NCBI GenBank assembly: GCA_900769905.1
Contig: CAAGIL010000179.1
Coordinates: forward strand, 1-57,763
Source: Rikenellaceae bacterium
GTDB taxonomy: Bacteria > Bacteroidota > Bacteroidia > Bacteroidales > UBA932
Length of the DNA stretch: 57,763 nt
Direction: 5' to 3'
Within the stretch, counting starts at the first letter, position 1; every line of letters begins with the position of its first letter. The notes under the pieces were generated by a model. It searched no databases and was not told the origin of the DNA. It saw only the letters and a program-made list of their open reading frames with translations. The position numbers and the translations under genes are program-made. This document shows, one piece after another, positions 6,713 through 14,762 of this stretch.

Positions 6713-7947
6713 TTCTCAAGCTCCACAATCCTTTCCTGCATCTTCCTCGAGTATCCGAAACCATATTTCTTGAAAACGAAATCTCGCTTTATAATCGCCT
6801 CGCACAACGTCTGATAGCTGATGAAATACTTGATGTTCATCCCCTTTTCCTTCGCCACCCTGCGAGCGTCCTTCCTGCTGTCCTGAATGTAGACTTCCTT
6901 CGGTATGCCCTCCTTCTCCTCGTACATCACGCGGTGATAGTTGAAGGCTATGTCGAACTTCTCTTTGAAGTTTTCCCGCACCTTTTCTGGCAGCTCGGAA
7001 AGCAATATCCCCAGATACTCCTTCCATGTTATGTTCTGCGGCTTTTTTATCGCCCCTCGGTTGATGTTGGTATGGTTGTAGATTGCCCCGAAGTTGACTC
7101 CCTCAACCCTTTTCAGCATCCGCTCGAACGTCTCAGGCTCAAATATCTTCCAGTAGTAGAGTGTCTTCTTCTGCTCCTCACCGAACGCCGAACAGGTGCG
7201 CATCAGCGCGTATGACAAACCCAGCTTAAGCATCTTGTCATATATGCGGTTGTAGTCCTCATTGCGCACGGAATAGTAGTGCCAGACGTCCTGATACTGC
7301 CAGTCGTAGATTGGCAGCGAAATGAACGTCCTTTCGCCCGCGTCCTTTGTCTTGTAGGTGTAGTTGTTGACTTTCGTGCGGTTTTTCTCCGTGCGGACGC
7401 ACATATAACGCCCGTAGCTCTCCGCCGCCCTCATGCCTATGAAGTTGCAGATGTTCGACACGCCCAGCTCGTCGCAAAGGTATTCGCCGAAATGCTCAAT
7501 GCTCCAGTAGTCCAGCTTTTCAGGCTGAAGGTATTTCCTCAATTTCTCTGGACAGTTTTCGTCGGTTATGACGTAGCTTTCGTTTGGCGGCTGATGTATC
7601 CACTTTTCCCTTTTCGTCCTGTCCCAAATCTTGAAATACCGCTCGAAGATTGAGGAACCGTTCTCGTCAAGCTCCTCAAGGCAAAGCCAATACCCCCTGA
7701 CTTCTGGACGCGAAAACATACGCTTAACATAGTCAACGGTCTCGCCGAAAATGACCTCCAAATCGGAGAAAACCGCCTTCACTGGCAATCTTCCCTTCTC
7801 CCGTGCCACCTCGACAACCAACTCAAGCAACGCGCCTGAGTCCTTGCCGCCTGAAAAGGAAACGTAGTATTCATCGAACCTGTCGAGGCAATACGCTATC
7901 CGCTCTTTGGCGGCATCCAGCACGTTTTTCCCCATGTAGCTCTTCAT
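6694..7947 (-). CDS. PAPS-reductase-family protein, IbrA-like (DUF3440 type)
   Basis: The 417-residue protein has the PP-loop FSGGKDS near residues 31-37 and long C-terminal additions, as in IbrA-type proteins rather than sulfate-assimilation enzymes. ISLPIYDWQYQDVW matches the family's Asp/Trp signature, which the paralogue at 779-1855 also has (FPIYDWTDSDVW). The ATG has GGGAG eight bases upstream and begins two bases after the stop of the helicase gene. The nearest functional precedents are regulatory IbrA in E. coli and sulfur-handling DndC. The substrate is unknown. Confidence 0.85.
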   Translation of the reverse strand: MKSYMGKNVLDAAKERIAYCLDRFDEYYVSFSGGKDSGALLELVVEVAREKGRLPVKAVFSDLEVIFGETVDYVKRMFSRPEVRGYWLCLEELDENGSSIFERYFKIWDRTKREKWIHQPPNESYVITDENCPEKLRKYLQPEKLDYWSIEHFGEYLCDELGVSNICNFIGMRAAESYGRYMCVRTEKNRTKVNNYTYKTKDAGERTFISLPIYDWQYQDVWHYYSVRNEDYNRIYDKMLKLGLSYALMRTCSAFGEEQKKTLYYWKIFEPETFERMLKRVEGVNFGAIYNHTNINRGAIKKPQNITWKEYLGILLSELPEKVRENFKEKFDIAFNYHRVMYEEKEGIPKEVYIQDSRKDARRVAKEKGMNIKYFISYQTLCEAIIKRDFVFKKYGFGYSRKMQERIVELEKWEQEL

Positions 7948-7949
7948 GC

Positions 7950-9122
7950 TCAAAGCTCCCTGATAAGCTCTTTCCTGTACCCCTTCTTGAAGTGCTCGAC
8001 TAGGCTTGTCTTGCCGTCAATGCACTGGTCAATCATCAGCTCCAAACCGACGTTTCCCGTCAGGTCGAAATACTCGCAGTCGTCCTGCTGCCCCATGCGA
8101 TAGATACGCGCCTCCGACTGCTCACGAAAGGCATAGTCAAAGGTCTTGTCGAAGTAGATTATGCGGCGATACTGCTGCAAATTCAGCCCCAGACTTCCCG
8201 TGCCATAGGTCATGACCTTTGCCATCGGGAAACGCCTTTCCAGCTCGTCACGGCTTTCGATGTACTTGCAGAAAATCAGCGTCCTGTCATCCACCAAATC
8301 GCCCATCACCTCGAACTTCTCAGGCTCGACGCAGTAGGAATGTTGGAGCTTCGCAAGCACCGCCAAAAGGTCATATAGTCCGTCTCCAGAATAGTCCAGA
8401 AACAGGCTTTCCTTGTATTCCCGATACTGTTCCAGCCGCTCCCTTCCCATGCGCCAATGTAGCCGCTTGTAGCTCCTCGAAAGCCCCAAGTCCAGCGTGC
8501 ACTGGTAGATGTACGGGTCGATGATTGACAGCAAATGCTCAATGTTCGAGTAGCCAGTTATCTGTATCTCCTTCGTCACGCCGCATTTCTTGACCTGCCT
8601 GTATCGGCAGTAGGTGTCGCGGAATTCGTTTCGTGACATTCCGCGCATGATTTTCGGCGAAAGGAAATACATCTGCTCGTATATGTCGATTACGTTTTTC
8701 GTGATTGGCGTTCCGTTGAGGATTAGCCGATACTCGCACCGCTTCCCCAGCTCCCTCATCCGCTTTGTGCGCTTCGCCATCCCGTTCTTGATTTTCAGGC
8801 TTTCGTCGCAAACCATGAAGGCGCGTTTCGCCTTCTCGACCTTCTCGAACACCTCGGAGAAAATGCGCCCTGACTGGCCAATCGACTCGACTCCGACAAT
8901 CTCGACGGGATAGCGGCAACCGCATTTGGCAAGCTCCTCGGCGACGTTGCCTTTGGTCTGGCACGGACATACCCAAAGCACCAAATCCACGTCATCGACG
9001 CTGTTTATCAGTGCGACAGCCGTTTGTGTCTTGCCGCATCCGCAGCCCAGAAACAGTGCGCCGACCTTCAGCTCCCTCAGCTTTTCGAACGCCGCCTGCT
9101 GGTTATCGCTTAAGGCTCTCAT
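7950..9122 (-). CDS. SNF2/DEAD-like superfamily 2 helicase
   Basis: The protein has 390 residues. Walker A is GCGCGKT (26-32), the DExx-like motif is CDES (105-108), LNGTPITKN is motif III-like, and the C-terminal lobe ends with QSEARIYRMGQ, the SNF2-type motif VI. It is compact, with few insertions. It could translocate on duplex DNA during replication or for a modification or restriction complex. It overlaps the upstream gene by 20 bp and is directly followed by the PAPS-reductase-like gene, so it is part of the same operon. Many phages also carry such helicases near replication genes. Confidence 0.85.
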   Translation of the reverse strand: MRALSDNQQAAFEKLRELKVGALFLGCGCGKTQTAVALINSVDDVDLVLWVCPCQTKGNVAEELAKCGCRYPVEIVGVESIGQSGRIFSEVFEKVEKAKRAFMVCDESLKIKNGMAKRTKRMRELGKRCEYRLILNGTPITKNVIDIYEQMYFLSPKIMRGMSRNEFRDTYCRYRQVKKCGVTKEIQITGYSNIEHLLSIIDPYIYQCTLDLGLSRSYKRLHWRMGRERLEQYREYKESLFLDYSGDGLYDLLAVLAKLQHSYCVEPEKFEVMGDLVDDRTLIFCKYIESRDELERRFPMAKVMTYGTGSLGLNLQQYRRIIYFDKTFDYAFREQSEARIYRMGQQDDCEYFDLTGNVGLELMIDQCIDGKTSLVEHFKKGYRKELIREL

Positions 9123-9420
9123 CTGCGGTCACTCCTGTTTCGGGTTTAAGGCGTTTCGGCACGTGGACGACAATCTCCTCTTCGCTGTCGTCGAAGTTGC
9201 CTTTCCCGCCCATGAAAACGCGGTCGCCTTCAGGCTTCATGCCCTTCTCCTTTATCAGCCAGTCGGAGACTAGGACAGTCACCATGCAAGGCGTCCTGTC
9301 CAGCCAAAAGCACTGGCTCACTGGCACTAGGTATTCCGTGCCGTCGAAGTCAATCGCCTTGTAGCAAAGCGAGGAAATCTTGACAAACTCCCTGAATGTC
9401 TGGTAGTGGCAATATGGCAT
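9103..9420 (-). CDS. Hypothetical protein upstream of the helicase
   Basis: The 105-residue product begins MPYCHYQTFREF behind a good GAGGTG ribosome site. It contains Cys and aromatic residues in the first half and an acidic stretch (NFDDSEEEI) near 75-84. No family is recognised. Coupling to the helicase by a 20-bp overlap suggests a partner or accessory role. Confidence 0.65.
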   Translation of the reverse strand: MPYCHYQTFREFVKISSLCYKAIDFDGTEYLVPVSQCFWLDRTPCMVTVLVSDWLIKEKGMKPEGDRVFMGGKGNFDDSEEEIVVHVPKRLKPETGVTADESLKR

Positions 9421-9429
9421 TTTTTCACC

Positions 9430-10371
9430 TCAGAACAGGAACAGTTGTCCTTTGGACGTTTCGGCCTTGACAGTCGGCGTTTCCTGCGCCTCCACTGGCT
9501 TTTGCTCCTCGGAGGGTATGCCAGTATTGGTTTCGGACTCAATCGCGACTGGAGCAGCTTCTGTCGCGTCCTCGACTTCCTGAATGGCCTTCTCAAACTC
9601 CACGTCCAGCCGCGCCCGCTTCTCCTCGTGGATTTCCTCGGTTTTGCGGTCACGGCTAAAGCCCATTTCCATCCACCGCCTCATTTCGTCGGGGTCAGTG
9701 ACCTCGTACATCCGCCCGCCGAAAATGGAATGGACGGTGCGGAAGACGTGCCACACCTCCATCGTCAGCGCGTTGCCATGGATTATGACCGACTCGCAGT
9801 TGAAGAAAAGCATATTCAAGGCCGCCGCGTGACATACGTTTATGTCAATGTCAACGCCGTGGAAAAACAGGCTATTCAGCTTGTTTTGCGGAGCCTTCTT
9901 CTTTGCGTAAACCAGCATCAGCCCCGCGCCGCAGGCGGGGTCGGAAATGCGGCATGGTCTGTCGGGCGTGTACCGCCCCCAGTCAACGCCGATGAACGTC
10001 TGCTCGGCAATCATGCCGCAGATTGAAGGCGGCGTGAAGAACTGGCCTTTGCCAGCGTCCGCCGCGTACTCCATCCACATATTCGCCAGAAACTCCTCAT
10101 CCGTGATTTGCATATAAGCCATCACGCAAGCCAGCAAATGACCGAAATTCTCGGCATCCTTCTTCGAGTATTTGCCGATAATCTGCATATAGTCCTTTTC
10201 ACGAGGATGTTCGGGCGTGTGGTCGGACAAAAAGGCGTCCACCAACAGGTTAAGCCCGTCGCAAAGCACCTCCCACGGCGAGCGGATGAACGTCTGCAAC
10301 GTCCGCCGAAACTCCGCCTTTATCTGCTCGCCGTTCATGTCCGCCAGCGAAATCTCGTCTTTCTTTCCCAT
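9430..10371 (-). CDS. N6-methyltransferase-like protein lacking the NPPY motif, with clamp-binding tail
   Basis: The product has 313 residues. GQFFTPPSICGMI and the AdoMet motif DPACGAG (144-150) place it in the HsdM/N6-MTase fold, followed by GVDID and HGNAL. The catalytic NPPY/F expected soon after is absent, so it may bind AdoMet without methylating. Residues about 235-307 are an acidic, Pro/Glu/Thr-rich linker. The protein ends QLFLF, a good match to the QL-x-LF motif that binds the DNA polymerase sliding clamp. A clamp-tethered targeting or decoy function is an inference. Confidence 0.75.
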   Translation of the reverse strand: MGKKDEISLADMNGEQIKAEFRRTLQTFIRSPWEVLCDGLNLLVDAFLSDHTPEHPREKDYMQIIGKYSKKDAENFGHLLACVMAYMQITDEEFLANMWMEYAADAGKGQFFTPPSICGMIAEQTFIGVDWGRYTPDRPCRISDPACGAGLMLVYAKKKAPQNKLNSLFFHGVDIDINVCHAAALNMLFFNCESVIIHGNALTMEVWHVFRTVHSIFGGRMYEVTDPDEMRRWMEMGFSRDRKTEEIHEEKRARLDVEFEKAIQEVEDATEAAPVAIESETNTGIPSEEQKPVEAQETPTVKAETSKGQLFLF

Positions 10372-10380
10372 TGTCTTTCC

Positions 10381-10650
10381 CTAAATCTTGTGGACTTCAA
10401 TCTTGCCATTGTCGTCAACGCGGACGACGCGGACGGTCTCAAAATCCCAGTCTTTGTACCTACCATCACTTTTTACAATCATCCTATCGACGTGAAGAAT
10501 ATACTCTTCGCCGAAGTCTTTAAACCTCAAGGCGCACACGTCTTTCGCCATATCAACCGCTTTCTTGAGGGTTTCGAACCCTGGACGACACCGTCCGCTT
10601 CCCATGACATCATAAATAAAGTATTTCAACATTTCATTTCTCCTTGACAT
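10381..10650 (-). CDS. Small hypothetical protein
   Basis: The product is 89 residues from the ATG behind AAGGGG, giving MSRRNEMLKYFIY. An ATG six codons later also has a good AAGGAG site. It has a central FGEEYILHVDR stretch and a C-terminus of short beta strands. No family is recognised. It is the first of several small genes separated by a shared AAAACAAGGG leader motif. Confidence 0.6.
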   Translation of the reverse strand: MSRRNEMLKYFIYDVMGSGRCRPGFETLKKAVDMAKDVCALRFKDFGEEYILHVDRMIVKSDGRYKDWDFETVRVVRVDDNGKIEVHKI

Positions 10651-10717
10651 GGTTTTCCCCTTGTTTTCTGTTTGTGGTGTATGGCGGCGACTGTACGCTC
10701 CAGCCGCCGCCGTCCTT

Positions 10718-11263
10718 TCACAACGCCGCGTATTTCGCCATTTCGCGGATTTCGGACGACACATCATCACGGAGCGAAATCGCGCGTGCCAGCAACCTCA
10801 TTTCGTCTATTTCCGCCTTGATTTCGCCCTCATAGTTGTAGTTGTTCCGCAATCCTTCAAGTCGCTTCTGAATGCTCTCAACCAGTGCCCGCATGACCTC
10901 CTCGCTGGCATCGAGCGACACGTCCAGCCACATTTCGTAGTTGCAAGCCCTGATGAAAACCATTTTCTCCTCATCATAGCCGTTGCGTGCGACGTAAGCA
11001 GCCGCCTTCGGGAAATCTCCGTGGAAACAGTAGTAATAGGCGACGTAATGACCAATGATTTCTTTGAGATCTTTCGGAATTTCGTTCGTGGCCAGCACCC
11101 AGCAAGCCCCCATGTCGCCGATAATGTAGAGTGCCTTTTCCATGAAGTAACGGAGCTGAATTTTATCGCTGAAAACCCCCTTGCCGAAAATCTCAATTGC
11201 CTCCTCGACGGTGAGAGACTTCATTTCCCGTACAAACTTCTTGTCAACCACAATCTTCGACAT
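10718..11263 (-). CDS. Hypothetical, mostly helical protein
   Basis: The 181-residue product has no motif I recognise. It is predicted to be largely alpha-helical, with repeated hydrophobic spacing that could be a small helical-repeat fold. Its ATG sits eight bases after CAAGGAG, the shared leader of this gene block. It probably belongs to the transcript driven by the promoters near 12.0-12.2 kb. Confidence 0.65.
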   Translation of the reverse strand: MSKIVVDKKFVREMKSLTVEEAIEIFGKGVFSDKIQLRYFMEKALYIIGDMGACWVLATNEIPKDLKEIIGHYVAYYYCFHGDFPKAAAYVARNGYDEEKMVFIRACNYEMWLDVSLDASEEVMRALVESIQKRLEGLRNNYNYEGEIKAEIDEMRLLARAISLRDDVSSEIREMAKYAAL

Positions 11264-11287
11264 GATTTTTCTCCTTGTTTTTTGCTT

Positions 11288-11572
11288 TTATCTAACGACT
11301 TTCCAGCGTTTGCACTCGTTGTAGCTCTCTTGCTGTTTCTTTGCCAGCTCCTCAGACTTTTCTTCATTTTTGTTTCTGAGTAGCTCATTAGTCGCACTTA
11401 TAAAACTCTCAACCGCCCTATCCTGCATTTCGTGGCACCAGCTGCAAACGTCTCTCTCGCTCATTCTTTTTTCGTATTCCGCAATCTGCGACTCCCAGCA
11501 AATGACATATTTTTTTGTCTTTCTTCCGCAGCAACTGCAGATGAATTCGATTTCGTGAGACTTCATAAACAT
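11288..11572 (-). CDS. Small zinc-finger-like protein
   Basis: The 94-residue product has two Cys pairs, CSCC near residues 12-15 and CSWC near 43-46, that could coordinate zinc as a treble-clef or zinc-ribbon unit. A long charged helix follows (about 50-90). The ATG follows AAGGGGAAAG. Such small phage proteins often act as DNA- or host-protein-binding modulators, but the role here is unknown. Confidence 0.65.
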   Translation of the reverse strand: MFMKSHEIEFICSCCGRKTKKYVICWESQIAEYEKRMSERDVCSWCHEMQDRAVESFISATNELLRNKNEEKSEELAKKQQESYNECKRWKVVR

Positions 11573-11634
11573 TTTTTCTTTCCCCTTGTTTTTTGTTTGG
11601 GAGGTCGGCTTTCGCCGCCTCCCATGATTGCGCC

Positions 11635-11964
11635 TTAAATCTCGTCCTCGTACTTAAAGCACATATCCAAAACCTCATCCCAGTAGCGTTCGATGGCGCG
11701 GCCTTTCAGCTCCTCAAGCGAGGTCATGCCAAACTCGTAGTCGTTGCTAAAGGCGACGTAGGGTGCGCCGTCGTCCTCTGACAGGAACGCCTTGCAGTAC
11801 TTCAAACCCGCCTCCTTCGCCTCCTCGACCGTCGCCTCGAACTGCTCGACCGTGTTCCAGCTTGCGACCTGCGCCGCCAAACTGTCATCAGTCCCGAACC
11901 CTCCGAAATGCTCCGCCGCGTCGAAAAACACTTCCTGTTCCATAGCATCAATATCAGTTTTCAT
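11635..11964 (-). CDS. Small acidic hypothetical protein
   Basis: The 109-residue product is strongly acidic and aromatic, without recognisable motifs. It is the first gene downstream of two tandem copies of the repeated early promoter-operator (12030-12177), so it is probably highly expressed early. Acidic small early phage proteins are often inhibitors that mimic DNA. That is only a suggestion. Confidence 0.6.
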   Translation of the reverse strand: MKTDIDAMEQEVFFDAAEHFGGFGTDDSLAAQVASWNTVEQFEATVEEAKEAGLKYCKAFLSEDDGAPYVAFSNDYEFGMTSLEELKGRAIERYWDEVLDMCFKYEDEI

Positions 11965-12029
11965 GGTCTGTTCCTTGTGTTTGGTGTTGAGTTTGTGCCT
12001 TGCGGCGTTCCCTTGTTGTCTATGCCCTT

Positions 12030-12076
12030 AATATAATGGCGTTTGGTAACTTTGCAAGTGTGGTAGGTTAATTTTT
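12030..12076 (-). promoter_or_regulatory. Repeated early promoter-operator, copy 1
   Basis: On the minus strand TTGCAA and TATATT are 16 bp apart. On the plus strand GTAAC and a degenerate GTTAA, 16 bp apart, flank the -35 box as an inverted repeat. It points toward the gene ending at 11635. Confidence 0.65.
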
Positions 12077-12129
12077 CAAGTTTTTTTCTTTAGGCGACCA
12101 CTTGACCGCCTTTCCTCGTTACGTCAACT

Positions 12130-12177
12130 AATATAGCCCTACTCTGTAACTTTGCAAGCGCGTTCCGTTACTTTTTT
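12130..12177 (-). promoter_or_regulatory. Repeated early promoter-operator, copy 2
   Basis: Same architecture as copy 1, with perfect GTAAC and GTTAC arms around TTGCAA. Bases 12130-12162 are nearly identical to the copy at 23961. It lies 100 bp upstream of copy 1, giving tandem leftward promoters just past the terminator at 12190-12224. Confidence 0.75.
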
Positions 12178-12224
12178 CGGATTTTTCCGAAAAAAATCGC
12201 GCCGCGCCCCGATTTGAGGCGCGA
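12172..12224 (-). terminator. Double terminator between early sub-operons
   Basis: On the minus strand TCGCGCC pairs with GGCGCGA (12197-12224) and is followed by a run of seven Ts. Those Ts are one arm of a second perfect hairpin, TTTTCGGA with TCCGAAAA, at about 12173-12196. Together they end the transcript containing the thioredoxin-like gene. Confidence 0.8.
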
Positions 12225-12258
12225 CGCTTATATAAGGTAAAGGGAAAGCCAAGACTGG

Positions 12259-12645
12259 CTAATCTTTGCCAGCTATCTCCAGCGCGTCGGCCAGAAGGCC
12301 GCGTATCTCCTCAGACGAAATCACGCCTCGGTGCCGCTCCCCATAGTCGGTGACGAGCCCCAGCCACGGGCGCAGCAACGCGCCGTCCGCCAGCCACTCG
12401 TCCGACGTGCAGCGCGACTGGAGAAAGCCCGCATCATCGCCAATCACCAGTCCTGGAACGCAGTTCGGGTTGATGTTGGTCTCGCAGAAGTCGGCGATAC
12501 CCTCCTCGGTCAGAAGGTCGTGTAAGACTACCCCGAACACCTCGCGGAAATGCGCGTCCTCCTTGAGGACGTTCGCCACCTTGCGTTTCAGCGCGTCGCA
12601 TTTCGAGCATCCCTGCGACTTGCCGAAAATATGTATCTTAAGCAT
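12259..12645 (-). CDS. Thioredoxin/glutaredoxin-fold protein
   Basis: The product is 128 residues from the ATG giving MLKIHIFG. The redox-like motif CSKC lies near residues 13-16, after the first beta strand and at the start of a helix, as in glutaredoxins. VPGLVIGDD, with the cis-Pro expected of the fold, lies about 50 residues later. Many PAPS reductases take electrons from thioredoxin, so it might serve the IbrA-like proteins, but ribonucleotide reduction or host redox are equally possible. It overlaps the GNAT gene by 8 bp. Confidence 0.75.
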   Translation of the reverse strand: MLKIHIFGKSQGCSKCDALKRKVANVLKEDAHFREVFGVVLHDLLTEEGIADFCETNINPNCVPGLVIGDDAGFLQSRCTSDEWLADGALLRPWLGLVTDYGERHRGVISSEEIRGLLADALEIAGKD

Positions 12646-13117
12646 TTTTCGCCTCCGCATCAAACGCCTCATAGTCCACGACGTAATCCGTCGAAATCGG
12701 CTTAAGGTAGCTGGCATTTTCCCAGAATTTCCGCCCGATTTCGTTTTTCTCCAGCACGGTCAAAATCACCTTCTTCCCCGCCTCCCTCGCCTCGGAAATC
12801 GCCCTTCTGACAAGCTCGCCGCCTATTCCCTCCCGCCAGTACGAGCTCTCTACATACAGGTTATTCAGCACGCAGAAAGGCTCGTCCTTATCGCGGAAAT
12901 TCTCAAGCACGACGACTCCCGCGAAAGTGTCCCTGTCCGTGTCGTAGGCAACCAGCACATAGTCCTCATATCTCAGGCCGCGGAAATTGCCCTCGAACTC
13001 GCTGCCTATGGTGTCCTTGATTATGTCCTCGAAATGGTATTCGGCGGACTCGATGAACGTCGTGAGTTCGCCGAAATCCATTTCCTCATTTGTCGGTGTC
13101 CTGTACTCAATCTTCAT
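12638..13117 (-). CDS. GNAT-family acetyltransferase
   Basis: The product is 159 residues from the ATG giving MKIEYRTP, with AAGGA eight bases upstream. NNLYVESSYWREGIGGELV near residues 82-100 is the acyl-CoA loop (R-x-G-I-G-G), and a C-terminal FWENASYL closes the fold. It is not a close paralogue of the GNAT at 6290-6712. The substrate is unknown. It is cotranslated with the thioredoxin-like gene. Confidence 0.75.
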   Translation of the reverse strand: MKIEYRTPTNEEMDFGELTTFIESAEYHFEDIIKDTIGSEFEGNFRGLRYEDYVLVAYDTDRDTFAGVVVLENFRDKDEPFCVLNNLYVESSYWREGIGGELVRRAISEAREAGKKVILTVLEKNEIGRKFWENASYLKPISTDYVVDYEAFDAEAKNA

Positions 13118-13772
13118 TTTTCGCATCCTTTTTATGCTCGGTCAATGCTCGGTTTTCTCCGACAATAAGCTCCGAATGTGGGAGCGTCTCAACCCAGTCG
13201 CAGAAGAACCGCCATTCGCCCAGGGGGTGACTTCTTCGCTGACTGTAAATCGTCTTCAGTTGCCTGTAATTCGTCGAAATACGCGCCGTCTGGAGCCATC
13301 CTTCAGGCAGGTTTGCCTTAAGCACGTCCATGTTCTCCGAGCCGTCCTCAAGCCAGTCCATAGCGAACCTGAAGAACTTGCAGATGACGCTCGGTGCCGT
13401 GACGTTGCTGAAATGCGAGGAAACATATTTTCCGTAAAGCTCAATATCGCCTCTTTTAAGCATCCTCGACGCCTCCTCAACAATCGCCCTCAGCTTGTGC
13501 ATGGTGCTTGTGCTGGACACGATTTCGACGTGATGATAACGCTGGAATTCAGGCCACCAGTAGCGCGGCGCGGTGATTGTGGCCTGAACCAAAATGCCGC
13601 AGAGGAAGTTGTCGTGTCCGCTCCCGATTGGCGTTTGCGCAAGCGTTTTGGCGCGTTTCTCGTCGTTCAAATTCGCGCCTTTCGTCGGCGGCGTGGCGGC
13701 ATCCCTCTTCGGAAAGCCGCTCGCGTCCACGCTCTCCTCAAGGCCGTAAACCTGCGTGTCAAAAATAAGCAT
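13107..13772 (-). CDS. Phage-conserved protein, possibly ThyX-like
   Basis: The 221-residue product carries two blocks I associate with a widespread phage family sometimes annotated as ThyX-like: GSGHDNFLCGI with VEIVSSTSTMHKL, and YSQRRSHPLGEWRFFC with WVETLPHSEL. The RRSH element loosely recalls the ThyX motif, but this is not enough to claim thymidylate synthase activity. A dUTPase encoded nearby would fit a pyrimidine role. The start follows directly on the upstream stop. Confidence 0.55.
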   Translation of the reverse strand: MLIFDTQVYGLEESVDASGFPKRDAATPPTKGANLNDEKRAKTLAQTPIGSGHDNFLCGILVQATITAPRYWWPEFQRYHHVEIVSSTSTMHKLRAIVEEASRMLKRGDIELYGKYVSSHFSNVTAPSVICKFFRFAMDWLEDGSENMDVLKANLPEGWLQTARISTNYRQLKTIYSQRRSHPLGEWRFFCDWVETLPHSELIVGENRALTEHKKDAKNED

Positions 13773-13773
13773 T

Positions 13774-14106
13774 TCAATTTTCCTCCGTTTTGTCCAAAAT
13801 CCTGTCTATGACTTCATTCACGCATTTCTGGAACTGCGCTGGACACGACGTGCCCTTGTCGCCGCACTCTATGTCGTCGAAGAAGGACATTCGCCTCCCG
13901 TAAATCATGCGCCCTTTCATCAGCCGCGCAATCGCCTTGAGATTGGCGGAGCATCCGCCGTCGAACTCAATGTCCTCGAGGCAGAAGGAAACGCACATCT
14001 TGCCTCTCGCGCTGTTGTAGTTGAACGCCTTTATCAAGAACGTCACGCCCTTGCAGCACGTTCCCTCGAACTTGCCATTAACCCTATATTGCTGGTCAAC
14101 GTTCAT
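13774..14106 (-). CDS. Hypothetical Cys-rich protein
   Basis: The 110-residue product has Cys residues at CCKG, SFCLED, GGCSANL, IECGDKGTSC and FQKC, which might bind metal. It is coupled to the upstream recombinase gene by an ATGA overlap. No family is recognised. Confidence 0.6.
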   Translation of the reverse strand: MNVDQQYRVNGKFEGTCCKGVTFLIKAFNYNSARGKMCVSFCLEDIEFDGGCSANLKAIARLMKGRMIYGRRMSFFDDIECGDKGTSCPAQFQKCVNEVIDRILDKTEEN

Positions 14107-14762
14107 GCCGTAATGTCTCCATTTTTCATACCGTGTTCCTTCATGTACCTGTATAGCGTCATGGTGTCAACCTTTAGCTTTTTAGCGATTTGAACCTTTG
14201 GCTTTCCCTCGCTCAGCATTTTGCAAATCTCCTCGTGTTTCCCGTCAAGTTTATGGTGCTTGTTTTTCTTCCCGATGGGGTGACCTATTTGCTTTCCCGC
14301 CGCCCTCGCCCGCTTCAGACCCTCCTTTGTCCGCTGCCTGATAAGGTCTCGCTCAATCTCGGCGGCAAGCCCCATGACGGTCACAAGCACCTTTGACTGT
14401 ATCGAGTCCTCAAGGACATACCTGTCCTTCACCGTGTAAATCATTATTCCGCGCTCAGAACACTCGCGGATTATGTCCAATATCATGTCCAGCTTTCTGC
14501 CTATTCTGCTTATCTCGGCGAAGACAAGACGGTCTCCCCTCTGGCACTTCCTGACAAGCCCTCCCAGCTTGCGCTTGCGCGGGTCTTTTGCGCCTGAAAC
14601 TCCCTCGTCAAGCGTCCATTCGTCTATCTGCCATTCGCGGCTTTTCGCGAACTCCTCAATGCCTATTCTCTGCGAATTGACGTCCTGCATATCGGTCGAT
14701 ACACGCAGATAGGCGTATGTCCTCGGAACGCGGTTTTCAGTGCTTTCCTTTTCCATTTTCAT
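14103..14762 (-). CDS. Serine recombinase of the resolvase/invertase family
   Basis: The 219-residue protein begins at the ATG eight bases after AGGAG. YLRVSTD holds the catalytic Ser, and the arginines sit in AEISRIGRKLD and in the AAEIERDLIRQRTKEGL helix. A C-terminal Hin-type helix-turn-helix follows (KVQIAKKLKVDTMTLYRYM). Length and order fit small DNA invertases such as Hin, Gin and Mpi. These usually flip promoters or tail-fibre segments between short inverted sites. I did not find an obvious pair, and the gene is far from the fibre genes, so it may act on host DNA or elsewhere. Confidence 0.85.
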   Translation of the reverse strand: MKMEKESTENRVPRTYAYLRVSTDMQDVNSQRIGIEEFAKSREWQIDEWTLDEGVSGAKDPRKRKLGGLVRKCQRGDRLVFAEISRIGRKLDMILDIIRECSERGIMIYTVKDRYVLEDSIQSKVLVTVMGLAAEIERDLIRQRTKEGLKRARAAGKQIGHPIGKKNKHHKLDGKHEEICKMLSEGKPKVQIAKKLKVDTMTLYRYMKEHGMKNGDITA

